The notes: a model not told the origin generated them from the sequence alone. A stretch of DNA of 39,109 bases from JBCAWW01 sp045106675 (GCA_045106675.1 JBGCFA010000467.1:1-39109), one strand, 5' to 3'; counted from the first letter of the stretch, positions 30,579 to 38,512 are shown. Program-made: numbers and translations.

Positions 30579-31628
30579 TTACTCAGGCTGACATACCGTA
30601 TTACAATCGGTACAATAGACCGCTGCCTCAGTCTTTGGGGGGACTTTGTGGTAAATCTCTTCGTAGGTCTCTAGCTCATAAAGCGTCTCTGCAATCTGGG
30701 CTGACAGTGGATTTATCAACCATAGTTGAATACTCGCTAGCCCAACAAAAACTACGATAGCAATACCTTTAAGTGGTCTGGGTTCATTTAATAAAATCTG
30801 AATACGACTTTTCAATATTCCCCCCCCAAAGTATTGTACCAGCGAATCAAACTGCTGACTCTTGAGCTTGAGGAGGAGTTCCGCGTAGCGACGAGGATGG
30901 GGCATGGCTTGGCTACCTGCCTGATCTGCGATACACTCACTGAGCAACTCTAATTCTTTGCGGAAATAATAAAAAACGGGATGAAAAAACCATAGGCATT
31001 GCACTAAGCGCAAAGCAGCTTTTTCAAAAGTATTATGCTGCCGGAGGTGCGACAATTCATGTCTAAAGATCGCTTCTTGCTCGGATTGGCTCAGCGCTTC
31101 CATTTCCTGCTGCCAGATGATATAACGGTGTCTTAGCTGAAAAGCTCCGACCCCAAGCGTTCGCTTAGGCGACAATAAATAAAAATCTATGCCATTGAGT
31201 GAGCGTTTTTCTTGCTTCGCAGAACGCACGAGCCGATAAAGAAAATGCAGTTGTAAGAGTAAAAATAACAACACAAATCCTACCGCTAAGCCAAACGCTC
31301 GGTTGATCCATGCTTTGTTGGCAAAGACAAAACTATAAAAAGCATTTGCTCGATATTGGATGCGGTGAGAGTAGTTGGGACGCTCACAACGGCAATACTG
31401 TTGTAGATGGGCTTCATCGATGCTGCCAAAAGCGATAGGAGCTGTTTGAACTGACTCCGCGAGTTCTGGTAAAGGCGTAACACTCAAAGGCAAAGCGAGG
31501 CTGCTGAAAATACTGAGATAAATAAACCATTTACGTTCACGCAAGCTAGCCTTATTACGGACGAGAGAGACATAAAGTCCCCATCCGATCAATACAAGCA
31601 AGGCGGAAGTAAATAGGTAGTGGATCAT
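30579..31628 (-). CDS. M56-family (BlaR1/MecR1-like) membrane metallopeptidase
   Basis: A sensor protease that normally senses an envelope signal and cleaves or inactivates its partner BlaI-type repressor. 349 residues with N-terminal membrane helices (about 3-24, 33-50, 108-134), the zinc motif HELSH at 190-194 in EAIFRHELSHLRQHN, a distal Glu in LLSECIADQAG and a last helix near 287-306. It lacks the penicillin-binding domain of BlaR1; only a short cysteine-bearing tail (CTDCNTVC) follows. The start overlaps the blaI stop by 4 bp (ATGA). Two repeat-like copies (31156, 31212) lie in the gene. Confidence 0.93.
   Translation of the reverse strand: MIHYLFTSALLVLIGWGLYVSLVRNKASLRERKWFIYLSIFSSLALPLSVTPLPELAESVQTAPIAFGSIDEAHLQQYCRCERPNYSHRIQYRANAFYSFVFANKAWINRAFGLAVGFVLLFLLLQLHFLYRLVRSAKQEKRSLNGIDFYLLSPKRTLGVGAFQLRHRYIIWQQEMEALSQSEQEAIFRHELSHLRQHNTFEKAALRLVQCLWFFHPVFYYFRKELELLSECIADQAGSQAMPHPRRYAELLLKLKSQQFDSLVQYFGGGILKSRIQILLNEPRPLKGIAIVVFVGLASIQLWLINPLSAQIAETLYELETYEEIYHKVPPKTEAAVYCTDCNTVCQPE
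31156..31172 (-). repeat. hairpin-ACGCT element
   Basis: Minus strand TCGC-CTAA-GCGA-ACGCT: stem of four pairs if the first A of the hexamer joins the stem. It shares CGCCTAAGCGAACGC with the uvrA copy at 23061. Confidence 0.55.
31212..31228 (+). repeat. hairpin-AACGCA element inside a coding sequence
   Basis: TTGC-TTC-GCAG-AACGCA, stem with one T.G wobble. It is antisense to the M56 gene (codons for RSAKQ). Confidence 0.7.
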
Positions 31629-32008
31629 TCGTTTTCGCTTTCCGCAATCATTGATTTGAGATCGCTGAGCTCTTTGGTCGAGAGTTGATTCTCATCCAGC
31701 AAACTTGAAACCATACCGGTCAGCGAACCAGAAAAAACGTTTTCCATTACGTTCTTGAGCAAACGCTTCTGATATTTGCCTTTAGTAAGAAGGGGGAAAT
31801 AACGATGACTGCGGCCAAAGGATTCATGCCCAACATACTCTTTCTCTTCTAATATACGGACGATAGTAGAAATGGTGTTGTATGCAGGTTGTTCTTCGTC
31901 AGGCCAATCTGCGATGATATCTTTTACAAAGGCTTTTTTAAGCCCCCAAAGGAGATTCATCACTTTAAGCTCCAAAGGAGTGAGGAATTCAGATTTCTTT
32001 TTTGCCAT
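31625..32008 (-). CDS. BlaI/MecI/CopY-family transcriptional repressor
   Basis: A 127-residue winged-helix repressor: LTPLELKVMNLLWGLKKAFVKDIIADW, then PAYNTISTIVRILEEKEYVGHESFGRSHRYFPLLTKGKYQKRLLKNVMENVFSGS, the usual DNA-binding and dimerisation layout of BlaI/MecI. It is the partner of the downstream M56 protease, whose start overlaps its stop. The divergent gene starts only 29 bp away, and the gap contains a dyad (32018-32033) that could be the shared operator. Confidence 0.95.
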   Translation of the reverse strand: MAKKKSEFLTPLELKVMNLLWGLKKAFVKDIIADWPDEEQPAYNTISTIVRILEEKEYVGHESFGRSHRYFPLLTKGKYQKRLLKNVMENVFSGSLTGMVSSLLDENQLSTKELSDLKSMIAESENE

Positions 32009-32017
32009 ACACTATAA

Positions 32018-32033
32018 AACTAAGATTTTAGTT
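32018..32033. promoter_or_regulatory. candidate BlaI-type operator dyad
   Basis: AACTAA-GATT-TTAGTT, a perfect 6-bp inverted repeat centred in the 29-bp space between the divergent blaI gene and the + strand envelope genes. It differs from the TACA/TGTA operators known for BlaI/MecI, so assignment rests on position and symmetry. Confidence 0.4.
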
Positions 32034-32037
32034 CGAG

Positions 32038-32544
32038 ATGAACAAACTGATTTTACACTTGATCTTATTCGGTTTCGCTTGCAGCGGAACGCTCAATGAA
32101 GCCTTCGCCCAAAACAATCCGGATCATCAATGGTCTATAGTAGGAGAAATAGGTGGATACAGCCGATTTTGGGCCTTAGGTATCGAAGCGCCTATCCTTG
32201 ATCGAGAAAATGGGCAACTAGATTTACGTATAGGATTTGGGGCGCAAAGCCAACGTTGGTACGTGCCCGGTCGTTTTCAGTATAACCTTGGCCGTGGTCC
32301 CCACCAATGGCATTTCAATCTGGGCGGTGTTTTACTGCAAGACCTTAGCAATCCCATCAATTCGGACATCTATTTGTCTGTCGGAATAGGGACTGGCTAC
32401 CGTTGGGAGCTTATTGATGGTCGTTTTTGGGGACAAATTGGCTTTGTCCAATTGCTCGAAACTGATCCTACGCCGACCCAATTGGTAGTGCTACCAGGCG
32501 TTTGGCGCCCCTCTTTAGAACTATCTATCGCTTATCGATTATAA
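32038..32544 (+). CDS. secreted, probably outer-membrane barrel protein (unknown)
   Basis: A 168-residue protein with a signal peptide ending near NEAFAQ. The mature part alternates aromatic and glycine residues (WSIVGEIGGYSRFWALGIEAPI, LDLRIGFGAQSQRWYVPGRFQYNL, SIYLSVGIGTGYRW-like strands) and ends in SLELSIAYRL, suggesting a small barrel of about eight strands. I recognise no family. The codons for ACSGTLNE in the signal peptide contain a hairpin element (32076-32093), so the repeat shapes part of a leader sequence. It starts 29 bp from the divergent blaI and is the first of five + strand genes spaced closely. Confidence 0.65.
   Translation: MNKLILHLILFGFACSGTLNEAFAQNNPDHQWSIVGEIGGYSRFWALGIEAPILDRENGQLDLRIGFGAQSQRWYVPGRFQYNLGRGPHQWHFNLGGVLLQDLSNPINSDIYLSVGIGTGYRWELIDGRFWGQIGFVQLLETDPTPTQLVVLPGVWRPSLELSIAYRL
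32076..32093 (+). repeat. hairpin-GAACGCT element inside a signal-peptide coding region
   Basis: CGCT-TGC-AGCG-G-AACGCT: perfect stem with its own sequence and one extra G before the hexamer. Confidence 0.65.
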
Positions 32545-32550
32545 GGACTT

Positions 32551-33144
32551 ATGCGAAATATTTTTTTGAGTTTACTGTGCTCCTTACCCTTCATACTTGG
32601 GGCACAAGAAGTTCCGACCAAATGGGAACTTTCCCTCGATGTCGGCAATTATTCGGCTTCTTTGGCGGTGCCATCATTCCAAGCGTTCCACCCTGGTGGT
32701 AGACTAGGAATGCACTATCAATGGAATCAAAACCCACAGCATCGTCTGCAACAATCTGCTTATTTGGGCTATTTCAATCATCCTCTCTATCAGCAAGCGG
32801 TGCACCTATCTACAGAGTTTAGCTACGAATGGCATGCCGACAACGGTCTTTACATTCGCCCTCTTTCTATCGGTGGAGGTTATTTCGCCTCATTTAGCTC
32901 CTTGACTACTTTAGAGTGGGATGCCAATACGCAGAGTTATACCGAAAATAAAACACCTCTGCGTAATCAATGGATGATTTCCCTTGGTTCTGAGGTCGGT
33001 TACCAATTAGGGTTTGGGCCCAAATCCACTCTATATCTCGCTTATCGCCTCCTCCTCCATGGGATTGTGGTGCAAAATGCGGTCCCTATCATTGCGTATT
33101 CTCCCCTTATGATCGGGATTCGAATGCCTTTTTCTAAGTCTTAA
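32551..33144 (+). CDS. secreted barrel-like protein (unknown)
   Basis: 197 residues with a signal peptide (MRNIFLSLLCSLPFILGAQ). The rest has alternating strand pattern, many Tyr/Trp/Gly residues and turns (GRLGMHYQWNQNPQHRLQQSAYLGYF, GLYIRPLSIGGGYFASF, WMISLGSEVGYQLGFGPKSTLYLAYRLLLHG), like an outer-membrane barrel. It ends PLMIGIRMPFSKS. It follows the previous gene by 6 bp and looks like a companion. The codons for QAFHPGG contain a - oriented repeat (32682-32699). No family recognised. Confidence 0.65.
   Translation: MRNIFLSLLCSLPFILGAQEVPTKWELSLDVGNYSASLAVPSFQAFHPGGRLGMHYQWNQNPQHRLQQSAYLGYFNHPLYQQAVHLSTEFSYEWHADNGLYIRPLSIGGGYFASFSSLTTLEWDANTQSYTENKTPLRNQWMISLGSEVGYQLGFGPKSTLYLAYRLLLHGIVVQNAVPIIAYSPLMIGIRMPFSKS
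32682..32699 (-). repeat. hairpin-AACGCT element inside a coding sequence
   Basis: Minus strand CCAC-CAGG-GTGG-AACGCT, perfect 4-bp stem with a 4-nt loop. Confidence 0.6.
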
Positions 33145-33155
33145 TCTTCCCCCTG

Positions 33156-34433
33156 ATGTTGAAATATATGTTTTTAGTACCGAGTACAAAGAGTAAAGTA
33201 TCCAGACAAACATCTCGCTTTACCTTCAATGGGTTTTCTTCTCCATACTTCATTCTTTGTACTTGCTTATCCTTATTGATTTTGAGCTGTAGTCCGCTCA
33301 AAGTTCCTCCTACTGGGCCTTGCCCAACGGCTAGTTCCCTCACGATCAATCCTGATCACCCAAAAGCAGCAGCATTGCAAGCTGAAATGGATGCTGCCGT
33401 CAAAGCGGGGATACCGGGACTGAGTGTCTTGATTGATGATGCAGATGGTACTTGGATGGGCTCTGCTGGCTATGCTGATATCGAAAATGGTATCGTGATG
33501 CAGCCTTGCCATATCAACAAACTTGGTAGCGTAACCAAAATGATGGTTGGGGCACTGGTTTGGCAATTGATTCAGGATGGTAAATTAGAGATAAGCACGC
33601 CCATCAGTACGTATATCCCAGAGGTGGCGAGTCAGCTGCCCAATGGAGCTCAAATCACCTTAGCTCAGTTGCTGAACCATACTGCTGGGGTATTTGATAT
33701 CGCAGGAGATTTAAACTTCAACCTAGCGGTGGTCAATGATCTTTCACGTTCATGGACGGAGGAGGAAATTCTAAAGTTTATCGAAGGTAAAGAGGCCGTC
33801 CATGCGCCTGGAGAAGAAGTTTCTTACTCCAATACGCATACTTTGTTAGTTGGATTGATTATCGAGTCTGTTACGGGCCGTCAACACGGAGAGCTCTTGC
33901 AGGAGCGTATATTCGATCCATTAGGGATGAGCAATACGGTTTATTATGACTATTTGGATGATTTTCCTTTGGAGCACGTGGCCCAAGGTTACCTCGACTT
34001 CAACAATGATGGAGGAGATATCCAAAATATTTCTGCCCTCAATCCCGCTAGTGGCAATGGCTATACGGGTGTTTATTCGACAGTAGAGGATCTTTATAAG
34101 TTTATGAATGCGCTCTTGCGTGAAAAGACCCTGACCACTCCCGAAAACCTCGATTATATCTTCACCACTTTCCAAGGTCAAGAGGATGAAGAGCGTTATT
34201 CCTATCCTTGTAACGCTGGTTTTTTTAATGAATTTCGTGATATCTTGTCCGCCGAGAAGCCTGCTTATGGCCATTCTGGAGGGGATATTGGTTATGCAGC
34301 CAACCTCAATTATCTGCCTCAAAACAATACCGTTTTTGCCGCAACCTATAATTATGGCCTCAATTTGCCTTCTCCGCTGCGGGCAAGGGTCGTGGAGACC
34401 ATGCAGAATCTAATCCAAATCATTGCCGAATAA
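33156..34433 (+). CDS. lipoprotein serine hydrolase, class C beta-lactamase/DD-peptidase family
   Basis: A penicillin-recognising serine hydrolase fold of 425 residues. All three catalytic motifs are visible: SVTK (Ser125-Lys128), YSN (Tyr224-Asn226) and HSGG (373-376) in place of KTG. A hydrophobic segment ending LLILSC gives a lipobox (Cys45) after an unusually long, basic 30-residue leader; the start may be at 33156 or at the next ATG four codons later. The protein should sit on a membrane facing the periplasm. Such proteins include D-aminopeptidases, esterases and true beta-lactamases; sequence alone does not choose. Its position in a run divergent from blaI/M56, a system that controls beta-lactamase in other bacteria, is suggestive. 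Confidence 0.88.
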   Translation: MLKYMFLVPSTKSKVSRQTSRFTFNGFSSPYFILCTCLSLLILSCSPLKVPPTGPCPTASSLTINPDHPKAAALQAEMDAAVKAGIPGLSVLIDDADGTWMGSAGYADIENGIVMQPCHINKLGSVTKMMVGALVWQLIQDGKLEISTPISTYIPEVASQLPNGAQITLAQLLNHTAGVFDIAGDLNFNLAVVNDLSRSWTEEEILKFIEGKEAVHAPGEEVSYSNTHTLLVGLIIESVTGRQHGELLQERIFDPLGMSNTVYYDYLDDFPLEHVAQGYLDFNNDGGDIQNISALNPASGNGYTGVYSTVEDLYKFMNALLREKTLTTPENLDYIFTTFQGQEDEERYSYPCNAGFFNEFRDILSAEKPAYGHSGGDIGYAANLNYLPQNNTVFAATYNYGLNLPSPLRARVVETMQNLIQIIAE

Positions 34434-34442
34434 ATTTGCTCG

Positions 34443-35444
34443 ATGAAGCTACGCAAGCTCGGATGGATGCTGTATTACCCTTTGGTAACGCTGCTGCTCT
34501 TGGAGGCGGCCCTTTGGCTGCTAGCTTATCGTCCCTATCAACATCAATCCTTCCGAGTAGAAGCTAGTCCCAGCAATTGGTTGGAGGGAGATTCGATCAT
34601 GGGCTTTCGTTTAGGCGTGGGGGAGTTTACTCTGAGTATCAACGAGGGTTTACACTTCAAAACCACTCATCTAGCCTCCGGAAGAAGGTCTTTAGGACTT
34701 AGCCCAGAGAGTAGCAGTCTGAAAGTCGATCTTTATGGCTGCTCTTACACTTACGGCTATGGCTTAGATGATAGCCTGACTATGGGCTGGCGTTTAGCTG
34801 CGGCCTTGCCGAACGCTAGGGTCCGATCATGGGCAGTACCCGGATACGGTAGCACTCAAGCCCTCCTACAACTCCAAAAGCAAATGCGTCAGCTAGATAC
34901 ACCAGATGTGGTCGTGATTGCCTACGCTTCCTTTCACGATGAGCGCAATAGCCTCAATGCAGAGTTTCGCAGAGGCTTGAGCTTGGGATTTTCGCAAAAC
35001 ACAGATTCCCAGCATATACAAAGCTTTCGCTATCCCTATTTGGATGCTAACGATCAGATCCAATATCAAGCATGGGGAGGCTTATACAAGCATTGGCCTG
35101 GTCGATCATACTCTGCACTGATCAATGCGGTTCAGAGTAGCACGGAGTTTTGGCAAAAGGCCAATCGAGATAAAGCCAAACGTTCTGGCACAGTCTTGAC
35201 TCAGATTGCCCAGCTTTGTGGACTCGCAGGTATCGAGATGATCTTTTTTCCTCTGACTGAGGATGAGGCCACGCAACAACTTTTATCGCAGATGGAGGCG
35301 ATTGAGCTCAGTATCTTAGATGCCTCGCTTGATCTCAGTCAAACTCAATTTCAAAATTATCCCTACGATACGCATCCCAATGCTCGCGCTCACGCTCATT
35401 ATGCCGGGGCATTGCTTGAATACTTGCGCCAAAAGGGACGCTAG
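34443..35444 (+). CDS. membrane-anchored SGNH/GDSL-hydrolase-like protein
   Basis: 333 residues with one N-terminal membrane helix (about 9-29) and a periplasmic SGNH domain. Block I is LYGCSYTYGYGLDD with probable nucleophile Ser101; SWAVPGYGSTQALLQL holds block II Gly; the DxH motif YDTHPNARAHAHYAG (Asp309, His311) closes the triad, in the AlgX-like form. Similar proteins act as O-acetyl transferases or esterases on surface polymers. It starts 9 bp after the serine hydrolase gene. Two repeat elements (34477, 34801) lie in the coding sequence. Confidence 0.75.
   Translation: MKLRKLGWMLYYPLVTLLLLEAALWLLAYRPYQHQSFRVEASPSNWLEGDSIMGFRLGVGEFTLSINEGLHFKTTHLASGRRSLGLSPESSSLKVDLYGCSYTYGYGLDDSLTMGWRLAAALPNARVRSWAVPGYGSTQALLQLQKQMRQLDTPDVVVIAYASFHDERNSLNAEFRRGLSLGFSQNTDSQHIQSFRYPYLDANDQIQYQAWGGLYKHWPGRSYSALINAVQSSTEFWQKANRDKAKRSGTVLTQIAQLCGLAGIEMIFFPLTEDEATQQLLSQMEAIELSILDASLDLSQTQFQNYPYDTHPNARAHAHYAGALLEYLRQKGR
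34477..34492 (+). repeat. weak hairpin-AACGCT candidate
   Basis: ACC-CTTT-GGT-AACGCT; three pairs with a 4-nt loop, extendable to TACC/GGTA. It lies in the codons for the membrane helix of the SGNH protein. Confidence 0.4.
34801..34817 (+). repeat. hairpin-AACGCT element inside a coding sequence
   Basis: CGGC-CTT-GCCG-AACGCT, perfect stem. It encodes ALPNA here; the same 17 bases at 15181 encode GLAER parts in another frame. Confidence 0.85.
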
Positions 35445-35507
35445 AAGTCTTAGATTTGTCAGTCAGCTAACGCTTAGCTCCATATTTATTGGCCAATTTG
35501 GCTCCAG

Positions 35508-37784
35508 ATGATGTTGAACAAACGCCAGAGTGTCGGGATTCTCATATTGCTACTCCTGATGAGTGCTGGGCTGGGCTTAGGGCTTGGTAGACTGAAGTAT
35601 GACTATGACATAGAACGCTTGTTTCCAGAGTCAGACATCGAATTACAGTTTTTTAACGCCTTCCGCGAACGCTTTGAAAACGAAAATGATTATCTCGCCC
35701 TCGCTATTTTTCGAGAAGAGGGAATCTACGATCAAGCGTTCCTCGAAGAGGTGGATAGTCTCAGTCATTCACTCATCAAAGAGCCCAAAATCCTCGAAGT
35801 ATCTGCGCTCACCAATGCCACTTTTCGTAAACTCAATGTGCTTGGCCAAGGGACTAGCATGCCTTTAGTCCATCTGCAAGAACCTCATCTTTATCCCAAG
35901 GATTCTGCCTTTTTAGCTTCTGTGCCGCATTTTCGTTATAATTTAGTTTCGCCTGATACTCGCTCGCTCTGCATGTATTTGCGGATCGAGAAAGGACTCC
36001 CTTCAGAGATAGCTGATCAAATGCTGCGGCAAATCCGGACACGAGTAGACTCTTTTGCTTTTGAGCGGGTTTACTATTCTGGTGGCCTTTATACGCAACG
36101 GACCCAAACTCAATTGGTCGAAAAGGAGATGATGATGCTTGGTTTGGGTTCTGTCTTTCTGATTCTGATTTTTTTGTTTTGGATTTTTCGTAGCTGGTGG
36201 GGAATCGTCCTGCCGCTTTTGGTGGTCGGCCTTTCGGTGGTTTGGACTATTGGTATCATGGGCTGGGTGGGGATTGAGATCAATGTGATGACAGTATTGA
36301 TCCCTTCGATATTGCTGATTGTAGGTGTTTCGGACGTGGTCCATCTACTCAATCGTTATCTGGAAGAACTACGACAGAAACGCGAGCAAGCGGAAGCCCT
36401 CTACAATGCTTGGCGGGAGGTGGGCTTGGCGACTTTTTTGACCTCTCTGACCACTGCGCTAGGCTTTTTGACGCTATTGGGAACGGGGATCGGGCCGTAT
36501 CAACATCTTGGTGGATTTGCGGCCATAGGAGTGTTGGTAGCTTATGTGTTGACTTTCAGTCTTTTGCCGGCATTGCTACTATTGTTACCTGTACCGAGGG
36601 CTAAAGCTTTTCATCGCCAAGGCAAGGTCTGGTTTCGGTTATTGCACCGGAGCTTATCATGGGTTTTGCATCAGCGTCGCAAGATTGCTGGACTGAGCTT
36701 GGGTGTTTTGTTATTGGGTATTTGGGGGTTGAGCCGCCTCGAGATCCAAGCGTTCATCACGGATGAACTCGCTCAAAATCATCCTCTACAAGAAGATATA
36801 CAGTTTTTTGAAGCCAATTATGGAGGTGTGCGGCCCTTTACGATGAGCCTACAGTTGGGCGATTCAGCTGCTAGTATTTTGGATGTTGCGGTATTACGGG
36901 AGATCGATCGGCTGGAGGATTATTTGCGGGAAGCCTACCAAGTGAGACGGATGTATAGTTTGACAGGCAATCTCAAAGCAGCCAATAGCTCTTTACATGA
37001 GGGACTCGCTCGTTTTTATCGCTTGCCGCGGAACGATAAAACGCTCAGCACTCTGGTGGAACAACTCAAGTTTTTTGGGGCCGAAAACGGTCTTTATGAT
37101 ATCATGCTGATTGATGAGACGGAAACCCGGATCAGTGGAGCCTTGCCAGATTTGGGTTTGCAGGTATATGTCCAAAAAAATGATTCTCTCAGACAATTTA
37201 TTCGTGATTCTATTTCTTCGGAACTACTCAAGCCCTATTTGACGGGTAGTGCTACTTTATTGGACCGTAGTCATCAGACTGTGGTGAGTAATATGCTCGA
37301 AGGGCTAGGACTTGGGGTAGGGGTGGTGGCTTTATTGATGGGGCTGCTGTACCGCTCTTGGCGGATGTGGTTGATCGCATTGATTGTCAATCTGCTGCCT
37401 TTGATTTTGATTGGCGCTTTGATGGGCTATCTCGGTATCGGTTTGAAGATGTCCACAGCGGTGATTTTTTCTCTTGCCTTTGGGATCGCAGTTGATGACA
37501 CGATCCACTTTATCAGCAAACTCAAAATCGAACTAGACAAAGGCAAAAACTTGCCTCAAGCGATTCGTAGTACTTATCTCAGTACTGGCAAAGCCATTGT
37601 TTTGACTTCTTTGATCTTGGCTGCTGGTTTTTTAGGGCTGCTAAGTTCTGATTTTCAAGGGACTTATTATATGGGATTATTGGTTGGGCTAGCCTTATTG
37701 TTGGCCATGTTGGCAGACTTAGTGGTGTTGCCCGTCTTATTATTATTGCTACCGCCAAAGGTTCGGAATAAGGAAAATAGATAA
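35508..37784 (+). CDS. MMPL/RND-family exporter
   Basis: 758 residues with the RND fold in two halves: one membrane helix near the N-terminus, a periplasmic domain, then clusters of helices (about 210-370 and 605-750). Conserved membrane motifs are LIVGVSDVVHLLNRYLEE in the first half and FSLAFGIAVDDTIHFISKLK in the second, each with the acidic residue that carries protons. It lacks the size and partners of tripartite drug pumps and resembles MMPL-type lipid or hopanoid exporters. A second ATG three bases later may be the start. It is the last gene of the + strand envelope run. At least four repeat elements lie in its coding sequence, on both strands. Confidence 0.9.
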   Translation: MMLNKRQSVGILILLLLMSAGLGLGLGRLKYDYDIERLFPESDIELQFFNAFRERFENENDYLALAIFREEGIYDQAFLEEVDSLSHSLIKEPKILEVSALTNATFRKLNVLGQGTSMPLVHLQEPHLYPKDSAFLASVPHFRYNLVSPDTRSLCMYLRIEKGLPSEIADQMLRQIRTRVDSFAFERVYYSGGLYTQRTQTQLVEKEMMMLGLGSVFLILIFLFWIFRSWWGIVLPLLVVGLSVVWTIGIMGWVGIEINVMTVLIPSILLIVGVSDVVHLLNRYLEELRQKREQAEALYNAWREVGLATFLTSLTTALGFLTLLGTGIGPYQHLGGFAAIGVLVAYVLTFSLLPALLLLLPVPRAKAFHRQGKVWFRLLHRSLSWVLHQRRKIAGLSLGVLLLGIWGLSRLEIQAFITDELAQNHPLQEDIQFFEANYGGVRPFTMSLQLGDSAASILDVAVLREIDRLEDYLREAYQVRRMYSLTGNLKAANSSLHEGLARFYRLPRNDKTLSTLVEQLKFFGAENGLYDIMLIDETETRISGALPDLGLQVYVQKNDSLRQFIRDSISSELLKPYLTGSATLLDRSHQTVVSNMLEGLGLGVGVVALLMGLLYRSWRMWLIALIVNLLPLILIGALMGYLGIGLKMSTAVIFSLAFGIAVDDTIHFISKLKIELDKGKNLPQAIRSTYLSTGKAIVLTSLILAAGFLGLLSSDFQGTYYMGLLVGLALLLAMLADLVVLPVLLLLLPPKVRNKENR
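35603..35619 (+). repeat. hairpin-AACGCT element inside a coding sequence
   Basis: CTAT-GAC-ATAG-AACGCT, perfect A/T-rich stem unlike the usual one, in the codons for YDIERL of the exporter gene. Confidence 0.7.
35657..35673 (+). repeat. weak hairpin-AACGCT candidate
   Basis: CGC-CTTCC-GCG-AACGCT; three G-C pairs and a 5-nt loop, the same total length as the standard hairpin. Confidence 0.45.
35735..35751 (-). repeat. hairpin-AACGCT element inside a coding sequence
   Basis: Minus strand CCTC-TTC-GAGG-AACGCT, perfect stem with the standard TTC loop. It is antisense to the exporter gene (codons for QAFLEEV). Confidence 0.75.
36749..36765 (-). repeat. hairpin-AACGCT element inside a coding sequence
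   Basis: Minus strand CATC-CGT-GATG-AACGCT, perfect stem. Antisense to the exporter gene (codons for QAFITDE). Confidence 0.7.
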
Positions 37785-37808
37785 GGGTTTTGCCGTAACT
37801 ATCTAGAC

Positions 37809-37825
37809 CTGCCCAGCAGAACGCT
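37809..37825 (+). repeat. hairpin-AACGCT element
   Basis: CTGC-CCA-GCAG-AACGCT followed by TCCCTCC, perfect stem with a new loop. It lies in the convergent gap between the exporter gene and engB. Confidence 0.85.
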
Positions 37826-37903
37826 TCCCTCCTAAAGGCACATACCTATTAAAAGTTGACACCGATGAAGGTGTTTGGCAAGAAAAATAAATTATTAATT
37901 AAT

Positions 37904-38512
37904 TCACTTTATAGGAGTCCACACTTGGTTGACCTCTTCAATAAAATCGAGCAACTCTTTGCGGCCTCTACCTTTGACAGCGGAGGTAAACCACATCGCA
38001 GGCAGTTGTTCCCACTTTTGTAGGAGCACTTCGCGGAATGCTTTTTGATTAGCGTGGGCCGATTTTTGAGTCAGTTTATCCGTTTTGGTAAAGACGATTC
38101 CAAAAGGGATTTCTTTGACGCCAAGAAACTCAATAAACTCTATATCAAGCTTTTGAGGCTTTAGGCGGCTATCTACCAATACAAAAAGATTCAAGAGGTT
38201 TTTGCGATCATGCACATAGTCCGTGATCATTTTACCAAAGCCTGTACGCAGCGTTTTGGATACTTTGGCGTAACCATATCCCGGCAAATCTGCCAAATAC
38301 CATTCGTCATTGATAAGAAAATGGTTGATCAATTGAGTCTTGCCTGGCGTAGAACTCGTCTTGGCCAAACTCTTGCGTTCGACAAGGGAGTTAATTAAAG
38401 ATGATTTTCCTACGTTCGAACGCCCAACAAAACCGTACTCAGGATAGTTAGGTTCTGGGAGTTGGTCAAATTGAGCGGTGCTCTTGACAAATTTGGCCGA
38501 ATGAATTTCCAT
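37904..38512 (-). CDS. engB: ribosome biogenesis GTPase EngB (YsxC/YihA)
   Basis: A small GTPase of 202 residues needed for 50S subunit assembly in many bacteria. GRSNVGKSSL is the P-loop, TPGKTQ the switch I region, DLPGYGYAKVSK the G3 box, TKTD the G4 box and SAV the G5 box, all at normal spacing. Length is standard. It is divergent from ubiE across about 130 bp containing two inverted repeats and convergent with the exporter gene. Confidence 0.97.
   Translation of the reverse strand: MEIHSAKFVKSTAQFDQLPEPNYPEYGFVGRSNVGKSSLINSLVERKSLAKTSSTPGKTQLINHFLINDEWYLADLPGYGYAKVSKTLRTGFGKMITDYVHDRKNLLNLFVLVDSRLKPQKLDIEFIEFLGVKEIPFGIVFTKTDKLTQKSAHANQKAFREVLLQKWEQLPAMWFTSAVKGRGRKELLDFIEEVNQVWTPIK

Noticed and set aside
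30877..30891. GTTCCGCGTAGCGA in the M56 gene as a repeat element
   Set aside because: Only three of four pairs form and the hexamer is not AGCGTT; probably a decayed or chance copy.
15..37825. Reading the hairpin elements as ordinary Rho-independent terminators
   Set aside because: The stems are only 4 bp, most lack a T run, and many lie within coding sequences in either orientation.
38027..38042. CACTTCGCGGAATGCT in engB as a repeat element
   Set aside because: The stem is broken and the hexamer is changed to AATGCT; too degenerate to list.
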